From: an uncultured Lacinutrix sp. | GTDB lineage: Bacteria > Bacteroidota > Bacteroidia > Flavobacteriales > Flavobacteriaceae | Direction: 5' to 3' | Length of the DNA stretch: 64,000 nt | NCBI RefSeq assembly: GCF_947500605.1 | Contig: NZ_CANMSJ010000002.1 | Span: 62,001-126,000 of the forward strand | Program-made: the position numbers and the translations under genes | Notes under the pieces: generated by a model | The model's database searches: none | Told to the model about the DNA's origin: nothing | What the model saw: only the letters and a program-made list of their open reading frames with translations | Shown here: positions 24,160 to 33,673 of the stretch, one piece after another | Layout of the letters: the number at the start of each line of letters is the position of its first letter | Numbering within the stretch: the stretch's first letter is position 1

Positions 24160-26571
24160 ATGGCGAAACAAAAAAAATCGAAATTTTGGGACATAGTGGC
24201 TAGACTAATTTTACGTAATAAAATTGGTATTCTTTTAGGCATTATAATAATTACTATTCTATTTAGTACACAATGGAAATACATGCGCTTCACTTATACC
24301 GAAGCAAACCTATTACCAGACGATCACGAAGTAAATATTGAGTATAACAACTTCTTAGATGTTTTTGGAGAAGAAGGCAACCTTATTGTTTTAGGTGTTA
24401 AAGACTCTACTCTTTTTACTGTCGAAAAATTAAATGCCTGGAATGCGCTTTCAGATAGTTTTAGAGCTTCAAACGAAGTAGAAAGTGTTGTATCTATTAA
24501 AGATTTACAAAAACTTGTAAAAAACACTAAAGAGCAAAAGTTCGATTTAGAACCTTTTATTAAAGATTCGGTTAAAACTACTGCTCAAATAGAAATACTT
24601 CAAGACGAGCTTTTTAACAAATATCCTTTTTACGATAACTTCTTATTTAATAAAGAAACAAAAACAGTAAGAACGGCTATTTACCTAAAAAAAGAGTTGG
24701 TAAATACACCTGCGAGAAAAGATTTTGTTATTGAAACTTTAATGAAAAAGGTTAAGGTTTTTGAAGACACCTACAAACTAGATGTTCGTGTTTCTGGAAT
24801 GCCATATATAAGAACTTTAAATGCTCAAAATATTGTAGATGAAATTGGTCTATTTGTTCTAGCTGCCTTAGGTATTACATCTTTTATATTCTTTTTATTC
24901 TTTAGATCTTTTCGTGCCACATTTATTTCTCTAATAGTTGTTTGCGTTGGTGTAATGTGGACACTAGGAATACTTGGTCTTTTAAAATACGAAATCACGG
25001 TTTTAACAGCTTTAATTCCGCCACTTATTATTGTAATTGGGATTCCTAATTGTATTTTCTTAATAAATAAATACCAACACGAAGTAAAATTACATGGTAA
25101 CAAAGTAAAATCACTACAACGTGTAATTACAAAAGTTGGTAATGCAACGTTAATGACTAACGTTACAACTGCCTCCGGGTTTGCTACTTTTATTATAACA
25201 GAAAGTAAGTTATTAAAAGAATTTGGAGTCGTAGCATCGCTTAGTATATTAGCTATATTTATACTTTGCTTACTTATCATACCAATTTTATACACTTTCT
25301 TACCTTACCCAAAAGAACGCCATTTAGAACATTTAAATAAAAAATGGATTGGTGGTTTTGTAGATTGGACTGTGCGTATGGTAAAAGAAAAACGCATTGC
25401 AATATATGCAACTTCTTTAGGATTAATAATAGTTTGCATTATAGGTATTTACAAAATTAAAGTTTCGGGTAGTTTAATAGAGGATATGCCTAAAAATGCA
25501 GAATTCTTTAGTGATATTCGTTTTTTTGAAGAAGAGTTTAACGGTATTATGCCAATGGAAATTATGGTAGATACCAAGCGTAAAAAAGGAGTTATGAAAT
25601 CGACGACCTTAAAACGCATGGAACAAATTGAAGATTTAATTACAGAAACACCAGAGTTATCTCGACCAATCTCTGTTGTTAGTCTTGTTAAATATTCTAA
25701 GCAGGCTTACTATAATGGTAACCCTAAATATTATCAGCTACCAACAAAACAAGAAGAGGCCTTTATTTTACCTTATGCTAAAAACTCTACCTCTGGAGAA
25801 GGTAATCTATTAAACAATTTTGTTGATTCTACAGGACAATATGCTCGTATTACTACATTTATGAAGGATATTGGAACCGATAAAATGGAACGTATCGAAG
25901 AGAATCTTCTTAATAAAATAAATAATGTTTTCCCTAAAGAAAAATACAATGTTAGTATTACAGGTAAAGCTTTAGTTTTTCAGAAAGGAACAACCTATTT
26001 GGTTAACAATTTAGCCTTATCGTTATCACTAGCGATATTACTTATTTCGCTATTTATGGCTTATATGTTTCGTTCTTTTAGAATGATTATTGTATCGCTA
26101 ATACCTAATTTATTACCATTAGTTGTAACCGCTGGATTAATGGGTTACTTAGGTGTCCCAATTAAGCCATCTACTATATTAGTATTTAGTATTGCTTTTG
26201 GAATATCAGTAGATGATACTATTCACTTTTTAGCAAAATACAGACAAGAATTACAAGCTAATAACTGGAAAATTAAAAAGTCGGTTTATGCCGCATTAAG
26301 AGAAACTGGTGTAAGTATGTTCTATACTTCTATTGTTTTATTCTTTGGCTTTTCAGTCTTTACTATTTCTAGTTTTGGTGGTACTGTTGCATTAGGAGCT
26401 TTGGTTTCGGTAACATTATTATTCGCTATGTTATCTAACTTGCTATTATTACCATCACTATTATTATCTTTAGAACGTAGTATTGCTAATAAAGAAACAC
26501 TAAAAAAACCTTCAATAAATATTATTCCTATTGAAAATGATTCTGATGAAAAATCTGAGGAAACGGAATAA
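24160..26571 (+). CDS. RND-superfamily exporter of the MMPL/SSD type
   Basis: 803 residues with two symmetrical halves. Each half has one TM helix (about 20-40 and 415-435), a large extracytoplasmic domain and a bundle of five TM helices (sterol-sensing-like); the second bundle contains FSIAFGISVDDTIHFLAKYRQ. It resembles the MMPL or hopanoid/lipid-exporter branch rather than the drug-efflux AcrB branch, which would be about 1,050 residues and encoded with an adaptor. Substrate unknown, with lipids or hydrophobic compounds likely. The C-terminal tail is acidic. Monocistronic with its own promoter. Confidence 0.82.
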   Translation: MAKQKKSKFWDIVARLILRNKIGILLGIIIITILFSTQWKYMRFTYTEANLLPDDHEVNIEYNNFLDVFGEEGNLIVLGVKDSTLFTVEKLNAWNALSDSFRASNEVESVVSIKDLQKLVKNTKEQKFDLEPFIKDSVKTTAQIEILQDELFNKYPFYDNFLFNKETKTVRTAIYLKKELVNTPARKDFVIETLMKKVKVFEDTYKLDVRVSGMPYIRTLNAQNIVDEIGLFVLAALGITSFIFFLFFRSFRATFISLIVVCVGVMWTLGILGLLKYEITVLTALIPPLIIVIGIPNCIFLINKYQHEVKLHGNKVKSLQRVITKVGNATLMTNVTTASGFATFIITESKLLKEFGVVASLSILAIFILCLLIIPILYTFLPYPKERHLEHLNKKWIGGFVDWTVRMVKEKRIAIYATSLGLIIVCIIGIYKIKVSGSLIEDMPKNAEFFSDIRFFEEEFNGIMPMEIMVDTKRKKGVMKSTTLKRMEQIEDLITETPELSRPISVVSLVKYSKQAYYNGNPKYYQLPTKQEEAFILPYAKNSTSGEGNLLNNFVDSTGQYARITTFMKDIGTDKMERIEENLLNKINNVFPKEKYNVSITGKALVFQKGTTYLVNNLALSLSLAILLISLFMAYMFRSFRMIIVSLIPNLLPLVVTAGLMGYLGVPIKPSTILVFSIAFGISVDDTIHFLAKYRQELQANNWKIKKSVYAALRETGVSMFYTSIVLFFGFSVFTISSFGGTVALGALVSVTLLFAMLSNLLLLPSLLLSLERSIANKETLKKPSINIIPIENDSDEKSEETE

Positions 26572-26589
26572 TAAAACGAGGTAAAAAAT

Positions 26590-26597
26590 TATATTTG
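26590..26597 (+). promoter_or_regulatory. Candidate -7 element of asnS
   Basis: TATATTTG matches TAnnTTTG, 19 bp before the asnS ATG. Confidence 0.5.
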
Positions 26598-26616
26598 CTA
26601 TCTAATAAATACAAAA

Positions 26617-28047
26617 ATGACAAAATTAACAATTGCACAATTATTAAAAGAAACAAAGCTACAGCAAGTAGAAGCAAAAGGTTGGGTTCGTACCTTTAGA
26701 GCTAAAAGATTTATCGCCTTAAATGATGGTTCTACTCTTAATAATATTCAATGTGTTGTTGATTTCGAAAATACAGATGAAGACACTTTAAAACGTATTA
26801 CAACAGGTGCTGCTGTCCATATTAAAGGAGAACTAGTAGAAAGCCAAGGTAAAGGACAGAGCGTTGAAATTGTTGTCTCTTCTATCGAAATTTTAGGTGA
26901 TAGTGATCCTGAAACATATCCTATTCAACCTAAAAAACACTCATTTGAGTTTTTAAGAGAAAACGCACATTTACGTACACGTACAAATACTTTTAGTGCT
27001 GTTATGCGTTTACGTTCTGCATTATCTTTTGCAGTTCATAAATACTTCAACGACAATGGTTTTAACTATATGCACACACCTATTATTACAGGAAGTGATG
27101 CAGAAGGTGCAGGAGAAATGTTTAGAGTAAGTACTTTAGATCAAAAAAATCCACCATTAACAGAAGATGGATCAATAGACCACTCTAAAAACTTTTTTGG
27201 AAAAGACACAAACCTTACTGTTTCTGGTCAATTAGAAGCAGAAACTTACGCAATGTCTTTAGGTAAAGTATATACTTTCGGACCAACATTTAGAGCAGAA
27301 AACTCTAATACTTCTCGTCATTTATCTGAATTTTGGATGATTGAACCAGAGGTTGCATTCATGGATTTAGCTGGAAACATGGATTTAGCAGAAGATTTCA
27401 TGAAGTCTGTTATCTCTTACGTTTTAGAACATAATGCTGAAGATTTAGAATTTCTAGATCAACGTCTATTTGATGAAGAAAAAACGAAGCCACAAGCAGA
27501 ACGTAGTGAGTTACGTTTAATTGAAAAATTAAAATTTGTAACCGATAACAATTTTAAACGTGTTAGTTATACTGAAGCAATAGACATTCTAAAAAATTCT
27601 AAACCGAATAAAAAGAAAAAATTTAATTATATAATTGAAGAATGGGGAGCCGACTTACAATCTGAACACGAGCGTTTTCTTGTAGAAAAACACTTTAAAT
27701 GCCCTGTGATTTTATTTGATTACCCAGCAAATATCAAGGCATTTTACATGCGTTTAAACGAAGATGGTAAAACAGTTCGTGCTATGGATATTCTTTTTCC
27801 AGGTATTGGAGAAATGGTTGGAGGTTCTCAACGTGAAGAACGCTTAGATGTTTTGAAAGAGAAAATGGCAGTTTTAGATATTTCTGAAGAAGAATTATGG
27901 TGGTACCTAGACCTACGTAAGTATGGAACTGCGGTACACTCTGGTTTTGGTTTAGGTTTCGAACGTTTAGTTATGTTTGCAACTGGAATGAGTAATATTA
28001 GAGATGTAATACCTTATCCTAGAACACCACAAAATGCTGAATTTTAA
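26617..28047 (+). CDS. asnS: Asparaginyl-tRNA synthetase
   Basis: 476 residues, class IIb. An OB-fold anticodon-binding domain (about 1-115: [22 protein letters not shown]) precedes the catalytic core with [21 protein letters not shown] (motif 2) and [15 protein letters not shown] (motif 3). The Asn-type signature [12 protein letters not shown] separates it from AspRS, which is encoded at 58877. Charges tRNA-Asn. Confidence 0.97.
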   Translation: MTKLTIAQLLKETKLQQVEAKGWVRTFRAKRFIALNDGSTLNNIQCVVDFENTDEDTLKRITTGAAVHIKGELVESQGKGQSVEIVVSSIEILGDSDPETYPIQPKKHSFEFLRENAHLRTRTNTFSAVMRLRSALSFAVHKYFNDNGFNYMHTPIITGSDAEGAGEMFRVSTLDQKNPPLTEDGSIDHSKNFFGKDTNLTVSGQLEAETYAMSLGKVYTFGPTFRAENSNTSRHLSEFWMIEPEVAFMDLAGNMDLAEDFMKSVISYVLEHNAEDLEFLDQRLFDEEKTKPQAERSELRLIEKLKFVTDNNFKRVSYTEAIDILKNSKPNKKKKFNYIIEEWGADLQSEHERFLVEKHFKCPVILFDYPANIKAFYMRLNEDGKTVRAMDILFPGIGEMVGGSQREERLDVLKEKMAVLDISEEELWWYLDLRKYGTAVHSGFGLGFERLVMFATGMSNIRDVIPYPRTPQNAEF

Positions 28048-28073
28048 AAAGCATACCACATAAATAATTATTA

Positions 28074-28108
28074 AAACAATCTACTAATATCCATATTGTA
28101 GATTGTTT
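28074..28108 (+). terminator. Intrinsic terminator after asnS
   Basis: AAACAATCTAC (28074-28084) pairs with GTAGATTGTTT (28098-28108) across 13 bases, then T residues. Confidence 0.85.
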
Positions 28109-28141
28109 TTTTTATTTTTATACTTATACCAAATTAATATT

Positions 28142-29599
28142 ATGCTTAAACAATACTTACAGTTCAAATTATCGCAGAAATTGTCTCCGCAACAAATTCA
28201 ATTAATGAAATTGATACAATTGCCTACGCAAGCTTTTGAGCAACGTTTAAAGCAAGAATTAGAAGAAAATCCTGCTCTTGATACTGGAAAAGAAGACAAA
28301 GAGAACGAGTATGAGGATATGGATAATTCTCAAGATGAGTATGATGACAATGAGAAAATTGAGGCTGAAGATATTAATGTAGACGATTATTTAAGCGATG
28401 ATGAAATTCCAGATTACAGAACAAGCGTAAATAATTATAGTGCAGATGATGATGAAAAAAGTATTCCTTATGCTTCTGGAACGTCTTTTACACAACATCT
28501 AAAAACGCAATTAAACACATATCGTTTAAACGATGAAGAACGTGACATCGCAGAATTTTTAGTTGGAAGTGTTGATGAAAGTGGTTATATCCGCCGAGAA
28601 TTAAGTGATATAATGGACGATTTAGCATTTACGCAAAATGTATATACAACCGAAGAAAAAATTGAACATGTGCTTAAAATAGTACATCAATTAGATCCTG
28701 CCGGTGTTGGAGCTAGAGATTTACAAGAATGTTTAAGTATTCAGCTTAAAAGAAAAGAACAATCACCAGATGTAGCATTAGCATTAAATATTATAAACAA
28801 TGCTTTCGAAAGGTTTACAAAAAAACACTATAAAAAATTAATGTCTAAGTTCGATATTAGTGAAGAACAGCTTAAAGATGCTATTCATGAAATAGAACGC
28901 CTAAACCCCAAACCTGGAGGCAGTTATTCTGGTAACACTAGAATGATAGAGCATGTAATTCCAGATTTTGCAATCAAAATTGTAAATGGTGAATTGGAGT
29001 TGACCTTAAATGGAAGAAATGCTCCAGAACTGCATGTATCTAGAGAGTATAACAATATGCTTAAAGGCTACAAAGAATCTAAAGAAAAGTCTAAATCACA
29101 AAAAGATGCAGTCATGTTTATTAAGCAAAAACTTGATGCTGCAAAATGGTTTATTGAAGCTATAAAGCAGCGTCAGCAAACTTTATTTGTTACTATGAGT
29201 TCTATTATGCATTATCAAAAAGAGTACTTCTTAACGGGTGATGAGCGTAATTTAAGACCTATGATTCTAAAAGACATTGCAGACGAAATTGAAATGGATG
29301 TTTCTACCGTATCACGTGTTGCTAATAGTAAATATGTAGATACACCTTACGGAACTAAATTGATTAAGGAATTCTTCTCTGAGTCTATGACTAACGATCA
29401 AGGTGAAGAAGTGTCGACTAGAGAAATTAAAAAAATTCTAGAAACAGTTATAGAAGAAGAAAACAAAAAGAAACCTTTAACAGACGAAGCTTTAGCTAAA
29501 ATTTTAAAAGAAAAAGGTTATCCAATTGCAAGAAGAACAGTCGCTAAGTATCGTGAGCAGTTAGACATCTCTGTAGCACGATTAAGAAAGGAATTATAA
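28142..29599 (+). CDS. rpoN: RNA polymerase sigma-54 factor
   Basis: 485 residues from ATG 28142 (MLKQYLQFKLSQKLSPQQIQLMKLIQLP); an in-frame TTG at 28103 is rejected because it would pass through the asnS terminator. Region I is glutamine/leucine-rich, region II is a long acidic stretch (about 55-110), and region III carries the core-binding part, the HTH (DIADEIEMDVSTVSRVAN) and the RpoN box ARRTVAKYRE near the C-terminus. It directs transcription from -24/-12 promoters together with AAA+ activators. Confidence 0.96.
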   Translation: MLKQYLQFKLSQKLSPQQIQLMKLIQLPTQAFEQRLKQELEENPALDTGKEDKENEYEDMDNSQDEYDDNEKIEAEDINVDDYLSDDEIPDYRTSVNNYSADDDEKSIPYASGTSFTQHLKTQLNTYRLNDEERDIAEFLVGSVDESGYIRRELSDIMDDLAFTQNVYTTEEKIEHVLKIVHQLDPAGVGARDLQECLSIQLKRKEQSPDVALALNIINNAFERFTKKHYKKLMSKFDISEEQLKDAIHEIERLNPKPGGSYSGNTRMIEHVIPDFAIKIVNGELELTLNGRNAPELHVSREYNNMLKGYKESKEKSKSQKDAVMFIKQKLDAAKWFIEAIKQRQQTLFVTMSSIMHYQKEYFLTGDERNLRPMILKDIADEIEMDVSTVSRVANSKYVDTPYGTKLIKEFFSESMTNDQGEEVSTREIKKILETVIEEENKKKPLTDEALAKILKEKGYPIARRTVAKYREQLDISVARLRKEL

Positions 29600-29623
29600 C
29601 ATCAAATTTTAGATTAATAATTA

Positions 29624-30229
29624 ATGCATTGGCTACTTAAAAGCATATCCTTTATTTTTCATCCTATAATAATGCCATTATTAGGTGTTATTTTTTATTT
29701 CTCAAAATCACCTAGATATATTCCTCTAGAGGTTATGAAAGCGAAAATTATATCGCTAACTATACTTACAATTATATTACCAATACTGCTATATTTTTTA
29801 CTAAAAACAATAGGCAAAACAGATTCCATATATCTTAAAACCACAAAAGAGCGTATAATTCCATTATCATTAAACATTATTATATGTATTTTGATAATAC
29901 TACGCGTGTTACCTTCATATCAAATAATAGAATTATATTTTTTCTTTATTGGTATTCTAATATCAACTATTATTTGCCTAGTACTAGCTATTTTAAACTT
30001 TAAAGCTAGTATCCATATGATTGGTATTTCAGGAGTATTAATGTTCGCAATCGCTATATCCATACACTTTGGAAAAAACCTAAACGGTTCTTTAGCACTA
30101 TTCTGTTTAATAGCAGGAGCAATTGCAACTTCAAGATTGCACTTGAAAGCGCATACTAATGTGGAGTTAATTTTCGGTTTTTTTATTGGGTTATTTCCCC
30201 AATTATCAATCTTAAGCTACTGGTTATAA
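29624..30229 (+). CDS. Multi-TM membrane protein, PAP2-like C-terminus
   Basis: 201 residues with about six hydrophobic helices. KASIHMIGISGVLMFAIAIS and SRLHLKAHTNVELIFGFFIG resemble the second half of a PAP2-type phosphatase fold (His in each), but the canonical KxxxxxxRP motif is absent, so activity is uncertain. The 3' end overlaps the convergent PorT-like gene by 6 bp. It starts 24 bp after rpoN and may be co-transcribed. Confidence 0.6.
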   Translation: MHWLLKSISFIFHPIIMPLLGVIFYFSKSPRYIPLEVMKAKIISLTILTIILPILLYFLLKTIGKTDSIYLKTTKERIIPLSLNIIICILIILRVLPSYQIIELYFFFIGILISTIICLVLAILNFKASIHMIGISGVLMFAIAISIHFGKNLNGSLALFCLIAGAIATSRLHLKAHTNVELIFGFFIGLFPQLSILSYWL

Positions 30230-30928
30230 AATATAAAACATAAGACCAACCTTAATGGCATTGGCATCTATAACCTTAGCATCTATTGTAGAAGAACTAT
30301 TAAAAATAGGGTTTAAAGCATAGTACAAATAAAAATTCCAAGTATTATAACCTGCTCCTAATGTTAGCCCATATTGTAAGTTGTTAAAGGCACTATTATT
30401 TTTAAGACTAATATTTTCTGGAGAACCTTCAAACTTGGTACTATTCGCAAATATGTAACCTAATTTAAAGCCTGAATAGATACGCCAAAACTTATAATCT
30501 GTTGCTGTGGAAGTACGCCATCTATATTCTATTGGCATCTCAACCATGTAGGTTGTAAACTTGTTTTTAGTATAAGTAACTTCTGTTTCATCTATAATTT
30601 GAAATAATGTATCACCATTAGAATCCTCATAGATTTGCATATTTTGATTGAAAGAATTAAAAGACAAACCTAAACCTAAACCAATAGCCTTATTTCGTTT
30701 TTTATTAATTGGCATGTCTTTAGTATACCCAAAATGAAAACCTCCAGAAAAACCACTCTGAGATAATCCAGAAGGCTTTTTACCTATAAGATTGTACGTT
30801 AACCCAAAATAAAACTGATCTTCTTTATATAATGAATCAATTTCTTGAGTGTTGATATTTAATTCTTCTTGAGAAAAAGAGTAAAAGGTAATAAGACAAA
30901 GAGAAAAGAAAAGTATTATAGATTTCAT
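30224..30928 (-). CDS. PorT-family outer-membrane beta-barrel protein
   Basis: 234 residues: signal peptide (MKSIILFFSLCLITFYSFSQ), then alternating amphipathic strands (FYFGLTYNLIGKKPSG, KAIGLGLGLSFNSF, MVEMPIEYRWRT, FKLGYIFANSTKF) ending in VGLMFYIL, a barrel-type C-terminus. It fits the PorT-like 'outer membrane beta-barrel' family of Bacteroidota. Whether it takes part in type IX secretion like true PorT cannot be told. It has its own promoter region, since a terminator separates it from the exbD gene upstream. Confidence 0.65.
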   Translation of the reverse strand: MKSIILFFSLCLITFYSFSQEELNINTQEIDSLYKEDQFYFGLTYNLIGKKPSGLSQSGFSGGFHFGYTKDMPINKKRNKAIGLGLGLSFNSFNQNMQIYEDSNGDTLFQIIDETEVTYTKNKFTTYMVEMPIEYRWRTSTATDYKFWRIYSGFKLGYIFANSTKFEGSPENISLKNNSAFNNLQYGLTLGAGYNTWNFYLYYALNPIFNSSSTIDAKVIDANAIKVGLMFYIL

Positions 30929-31051
30929 TTGATTTTAATTTTTGTGCCTTATAGCTACAAGCCTAACGCTATTCTAAATTACTTTTTACAAATAATTTAT
31001 TTGCAATTATTCTATTTACAATATACTAAAATAGGAAGATTTAAAACAAAT

Positions 31052-31083
31052 AAAAGGCGTTTTGAAATTTCAAAACGCCTTTT
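31052..31083. terminator. Bidirectional terminator downstream of the exbB-exbD operon
   Basis: A perfect 16-bp inverted repeat: AAAAGGCGTTTTGAAA (31052-31067) and its complement (31068-31083), with A and T tracts on both sides. Confidence 0.88.
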
Positions 31084-31106
31084 TATAAAATTAAGAATAT
31101 ATGCTA

Positions 31107-31583
31107 CTAATTATCAAGTGCATCACCTTTTTTGGTAGTGTAATTAATTTTAAGTGCATTAGTTTTACGTAATTCTTGCTTAACATCTGTAAGCACACCC
31201 ATTTTTGCATCTCTATCTACTTTAAGAGAAACAGTAAGTGTTGGCACTAACTCTTCTGCTAATGCAGCACGTTCTGCAGCAATAAATGCTTGAACCTGTT
31301 CAACACTTTGCAACTTATCGTTTAATTGTATTCTATCTTCAGTACCATAAGTATCTATATAATTTGGACTTGGTTTTCCAATATAAATATAACTTATAGG
31401 CTTCTTTTTATCTAATTTCTCAATCTGATTTGCTTTTGGTAAACTATTTTGGATTATTAAATTATCCTCTTTAATTACTGTAGCAACCATAAAGAAAAAC
31501 AGAAGCATAAATACAATATCTGGTAAAGATGCTGTTGAAATTGGAGGTAAACCTCCATCTTTTTTCTTTTTAAATTTAGACAT
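31107..31583 (-). CDS. exbD: ExbD/TolR biopolymer transport protein
   Basis: 158 residues with one TM helix. The proton-path Asp is D22 in SLPDIVFMLLFFFMVATV. A periplasmic domain of about 110 residues follows. It forms an energy-transducing complex with ExbB for outer-membrane transport or integrity. Last gene of a four-gene minus-strand operon (32724-33491, 32240-32692, 31602-32237, then this). Confidence 0.92.
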   Translation of the reverse strand: MSKFKKKKDGGLPPISTASLPDIVFMLLFFFMVATVIKEDNLIIQNSLPKANQIEKLDKKKPISYIYIGKPSPNYIDTYGTEDRIQLNDKLQSVEQVQAFIAAERAALAEELVPTLTVSLKVDRDAKMGVLTDVKQELRKTNALKINYTTKKGDALDN

Positions 31584-31601
31584 AGTGTTTATGTTAATTT
31601 G

Positions 31602-32237
31602 TTAATCTCTTTTTGCCTCAGCTTCAGAGAATTTTTGAGGTACTATTGCTTTAATTGCTTCTAGCTTCTCTTTTAAGTTTTCTCTTACTTTTGGCTCTGT
31701 TGAAGGATCTTGATACATTTCTGTAGCTTGAACAAAATCCATTTCTAAATTTGGATAGTCCTTCTTAAACTCACGGTTTCTAATATCGTTGTAAGCTGCT
31801 AAAATTTCATTTTGCACAGCTATGTACGTTTTATAATCTGTAAGTCTATCGTTAGCTAAAGAAATAACTGCCTTGTCTAAGTTATCAGAAGAGGCTTTAT
31901 CACCTTCTCCTTTACATCTTTTACAAACGTCTTTTCCTTCTCCTCCTCCATTATCAAGAAATTTCACAGCTTGAGCTCTTAATTCATTAAGCGGTACAAG
32001 TTCTGAATCTCCTCCAGAAGTTAACAATATCTCATTTTTACTATTTAAAGTTAAAGCGAAAATGTTTTTTTCTTTAATAATAACAGGTACATCTGTTGGC
32101 GGCTCCCATGGTGGTAACTTTCTACTTAATCCAGAATCTGTTGCGATGTCTGTTGTTACTAGAAAGAATATAAGTAATAAGAAGGCAATGTCAGCCATAG
32201 AGCCTGCATTAACTTCTGGTGCTGATCTTTTTGCCAT
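31602..32237 (-). CDS. exbD: ExbD/TolR paralogue with CxxCxGxG insert
   Basis: 211 residues, longer than usual (about 130-160). The TM helix carries D16 in SMADIAFLLLIFFLVTTD. After the ExbD-like part (to about residue 95) there is GKDVCKRCKGEGDKAS, in which CKRCKGEG (105-112) is the CxxCxGxG pattern of DnaJ-type zinc fingers, present once. A charged helical tail follows. In the periplasm the two cysteines could bind metal or form a disulfide. It is 18 bp upstream of the second exbD. Confidence 0.88.
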   Translation of the reverse strand: MAKRSAPEVNAGSMADIAFLLLIFFLVTTDIATDSGLSRKLPPWEPPTDVPVIIKEKNIFALTLNSKNEILLTSGGDSELVPLNELRAQAVKFLDNGGGEGKDVCKRCKGEGDKASSDNLDKAVISLANDRLTDYKTYIAVQNEILAAYNDIRNREFKKDYPNLEMDFVQATEMYQDPSTEPKVRENLKEKLEAIKAIVPQKFSEAEAKRD

Positions 32238-32239
32238 AA

Positions 32240-32692
32240 TTATTTAATTAATTTTTTAACTCCTGAGAATACCATTGATGCAATTGCAACAACACTTAAT
32301 ATATAAAAAGCAATTAAACCACCTCCTACAAATCTTGATTCTCCTTCTGTTGCCATAACTCCATCGTAAGCATATACTTTACCTACTAAAGGATCTCCTC
32401 CTGAAAGACCATATCCTATTATTAGCACTAAAGCAAAAGCACCAACACCTATTAAAGTGTTTTTAATGTTTCCGCTACCACCAAATAAATTAGTGATTAC
32501 AAAGAAAACTACTAATGCTAATGTTAAAGCTAATATTATATAAGCTATCCAAGCCATTGGTTCTAATAAAGAAGTATCTCCTGCAGCTGCAAGACCTTTT
32601 ACTTCTTCTTCACCTTTTGCGATAATACGGAAAAGTGAAATTATACCAACTAAACTTAATAGAGCTACAACTATTTTTAAAATCTTATGCAT
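32240..32692 (-). CDS. Small membrane protein of the ExbBD operon
   Basis: 150 residues with about four hydrophobic segments (ILKIVVALLSLVGIISLF, MAWIAYIILALTLALVVFFVI, TLIGVGAFALVLIIGYGL, GGGLIAFYILSVVAIASMVFSGV). No named family recognised. Its fixed place between exbB and exbD in flavobacteria, as I recall the locus, suggests a structural partner of the complex. Confidence 0.75.
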   Translation of the reverse strand: MHKILKIVVALLSLVGIISLFRIIAKGEEEVKGLAAAGDTSLLEPMAWIAYIILALTLALVVFFVITNLFGGSGNIKNTLIGVGAFALVLIIGYGLSGGDPLVGKVYAYDGVMATEGESRFVGGGLIAFYILSVVAIASMVFSGVKKLIK

Positions 32693-32723
32693 AATCTTAT
32701 GTTTTTAAATTTTAGTTAATAGC

Positions 32724-33491
32724 TTATTTTTTATATTTCGATAACATATCCATTAAAGTGATAGAAGAATCTTCCATGTCATTTACAATACTGTCAATTT
32801 TTGCTACAATATAGTTGTAGAAAACTTGTAATATAATTGCTACAATAAGACCAAATACAGTTGTTAATAAGGCTACTTTAATACCACCTGCTACTAACGT
32901 TGCATCCATTCCACCTGCAGACTGAATTTTATCAAAGGCTTGAATCATACCAATTACCGTACCCATGAACCCTAACATTGGAGCTAATGCGATAAATAAT
33001 GATATCCAAGATACATTTTTCTCTAATTGTCCCATTTGAACTCCACCGTAAGCTACAACAGCTTTTTCAGCAGATTCTAAGCTATCGTCAGCTCTATCTA
33101 AACCTTGATAGAAAATAGATGCTACAGGACCTTTTGTGTTTCTACATACTTCTTTTGCTGCTTCAATACCACCTGATTGTAGTGCGTCTTCAACATTTTG
33201 AGTTAATTTTTTTGTGTTTGTAGAAGAAAGGTTTAAAAAGATAATTCTTTCAATAGCAATTGCTAATCCAAGAATTAAACAAAGTAATACAATTCCCATA
33301 AAACCAGGTCCACCTTCAATAAAACGTTTTTTAAGTTCTTGGTGGAACGTTAATTCTTCTGCTACATCATCTGCTGCTGCATCTTGTGTAGTCGCAATAG
33401 TCGTAGCAATTGTTGCTGCGCTCGTAGTTGCATTAGCTGTGCCAAATGCCATTAAAAATACTATGGCTAGGATAGAAAATAATCTTTTCAT
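32724..33491 (-). CDS. exbB: MotA/TolQ/ExbB proton channel family protein
   Basis: 255 residues. A signal-like N-terminus and an Ala/Thr-rich spacer precede the first TM helix (FMGIVLLCLILGLAIAIERI); the paired helices later (LFIALAPMLGFMGTVIGMIQAF, GGIKVALLTTVFGLIVAIILQVFYNY) are the ExbB core. First gene of the operon that continues with a small membrane protein and two exbD genes. Confidence 0.92.
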   Translation of the reverse strand: MKRLFSILAIVFLMAFGTANATTSAATIATTIATTQDAAADDVAEELTFHQELKKRFIEGGPGFMGIVLLCLILGLAIAIERIIFLNLSSTNTKKLTQNVEDALQSGGIEAAKEVCRNTKGPVASIFYQGLDRADDSLESAEKAVVAYGGVQMGQLEKNVSWISLFIALAPMLGFMGTVIGMIQAFDKIQSAGGMDATLVAGGIKVALLTTVFGLIVAIILQVFYNYIVAKIDSIVNDMEDSSITLMDMLSKYKK

Positions 33492-33673
33492 GTTTTTGAT
33501 CTTAATTTTATTAATTAGTTAAAGTGTTAAAGATATAAAAAAAAAGGAAGTAAATATAAAAATATTAATAGAGCTTGTAGAAAATTCTTACTCAAGCCCT
33601 AAATGTATTTTAATAATTTCCGATTTCAAATTAAATGAAAAAAAAGTTAAGTCTCAAATTTTAAATGATAATT

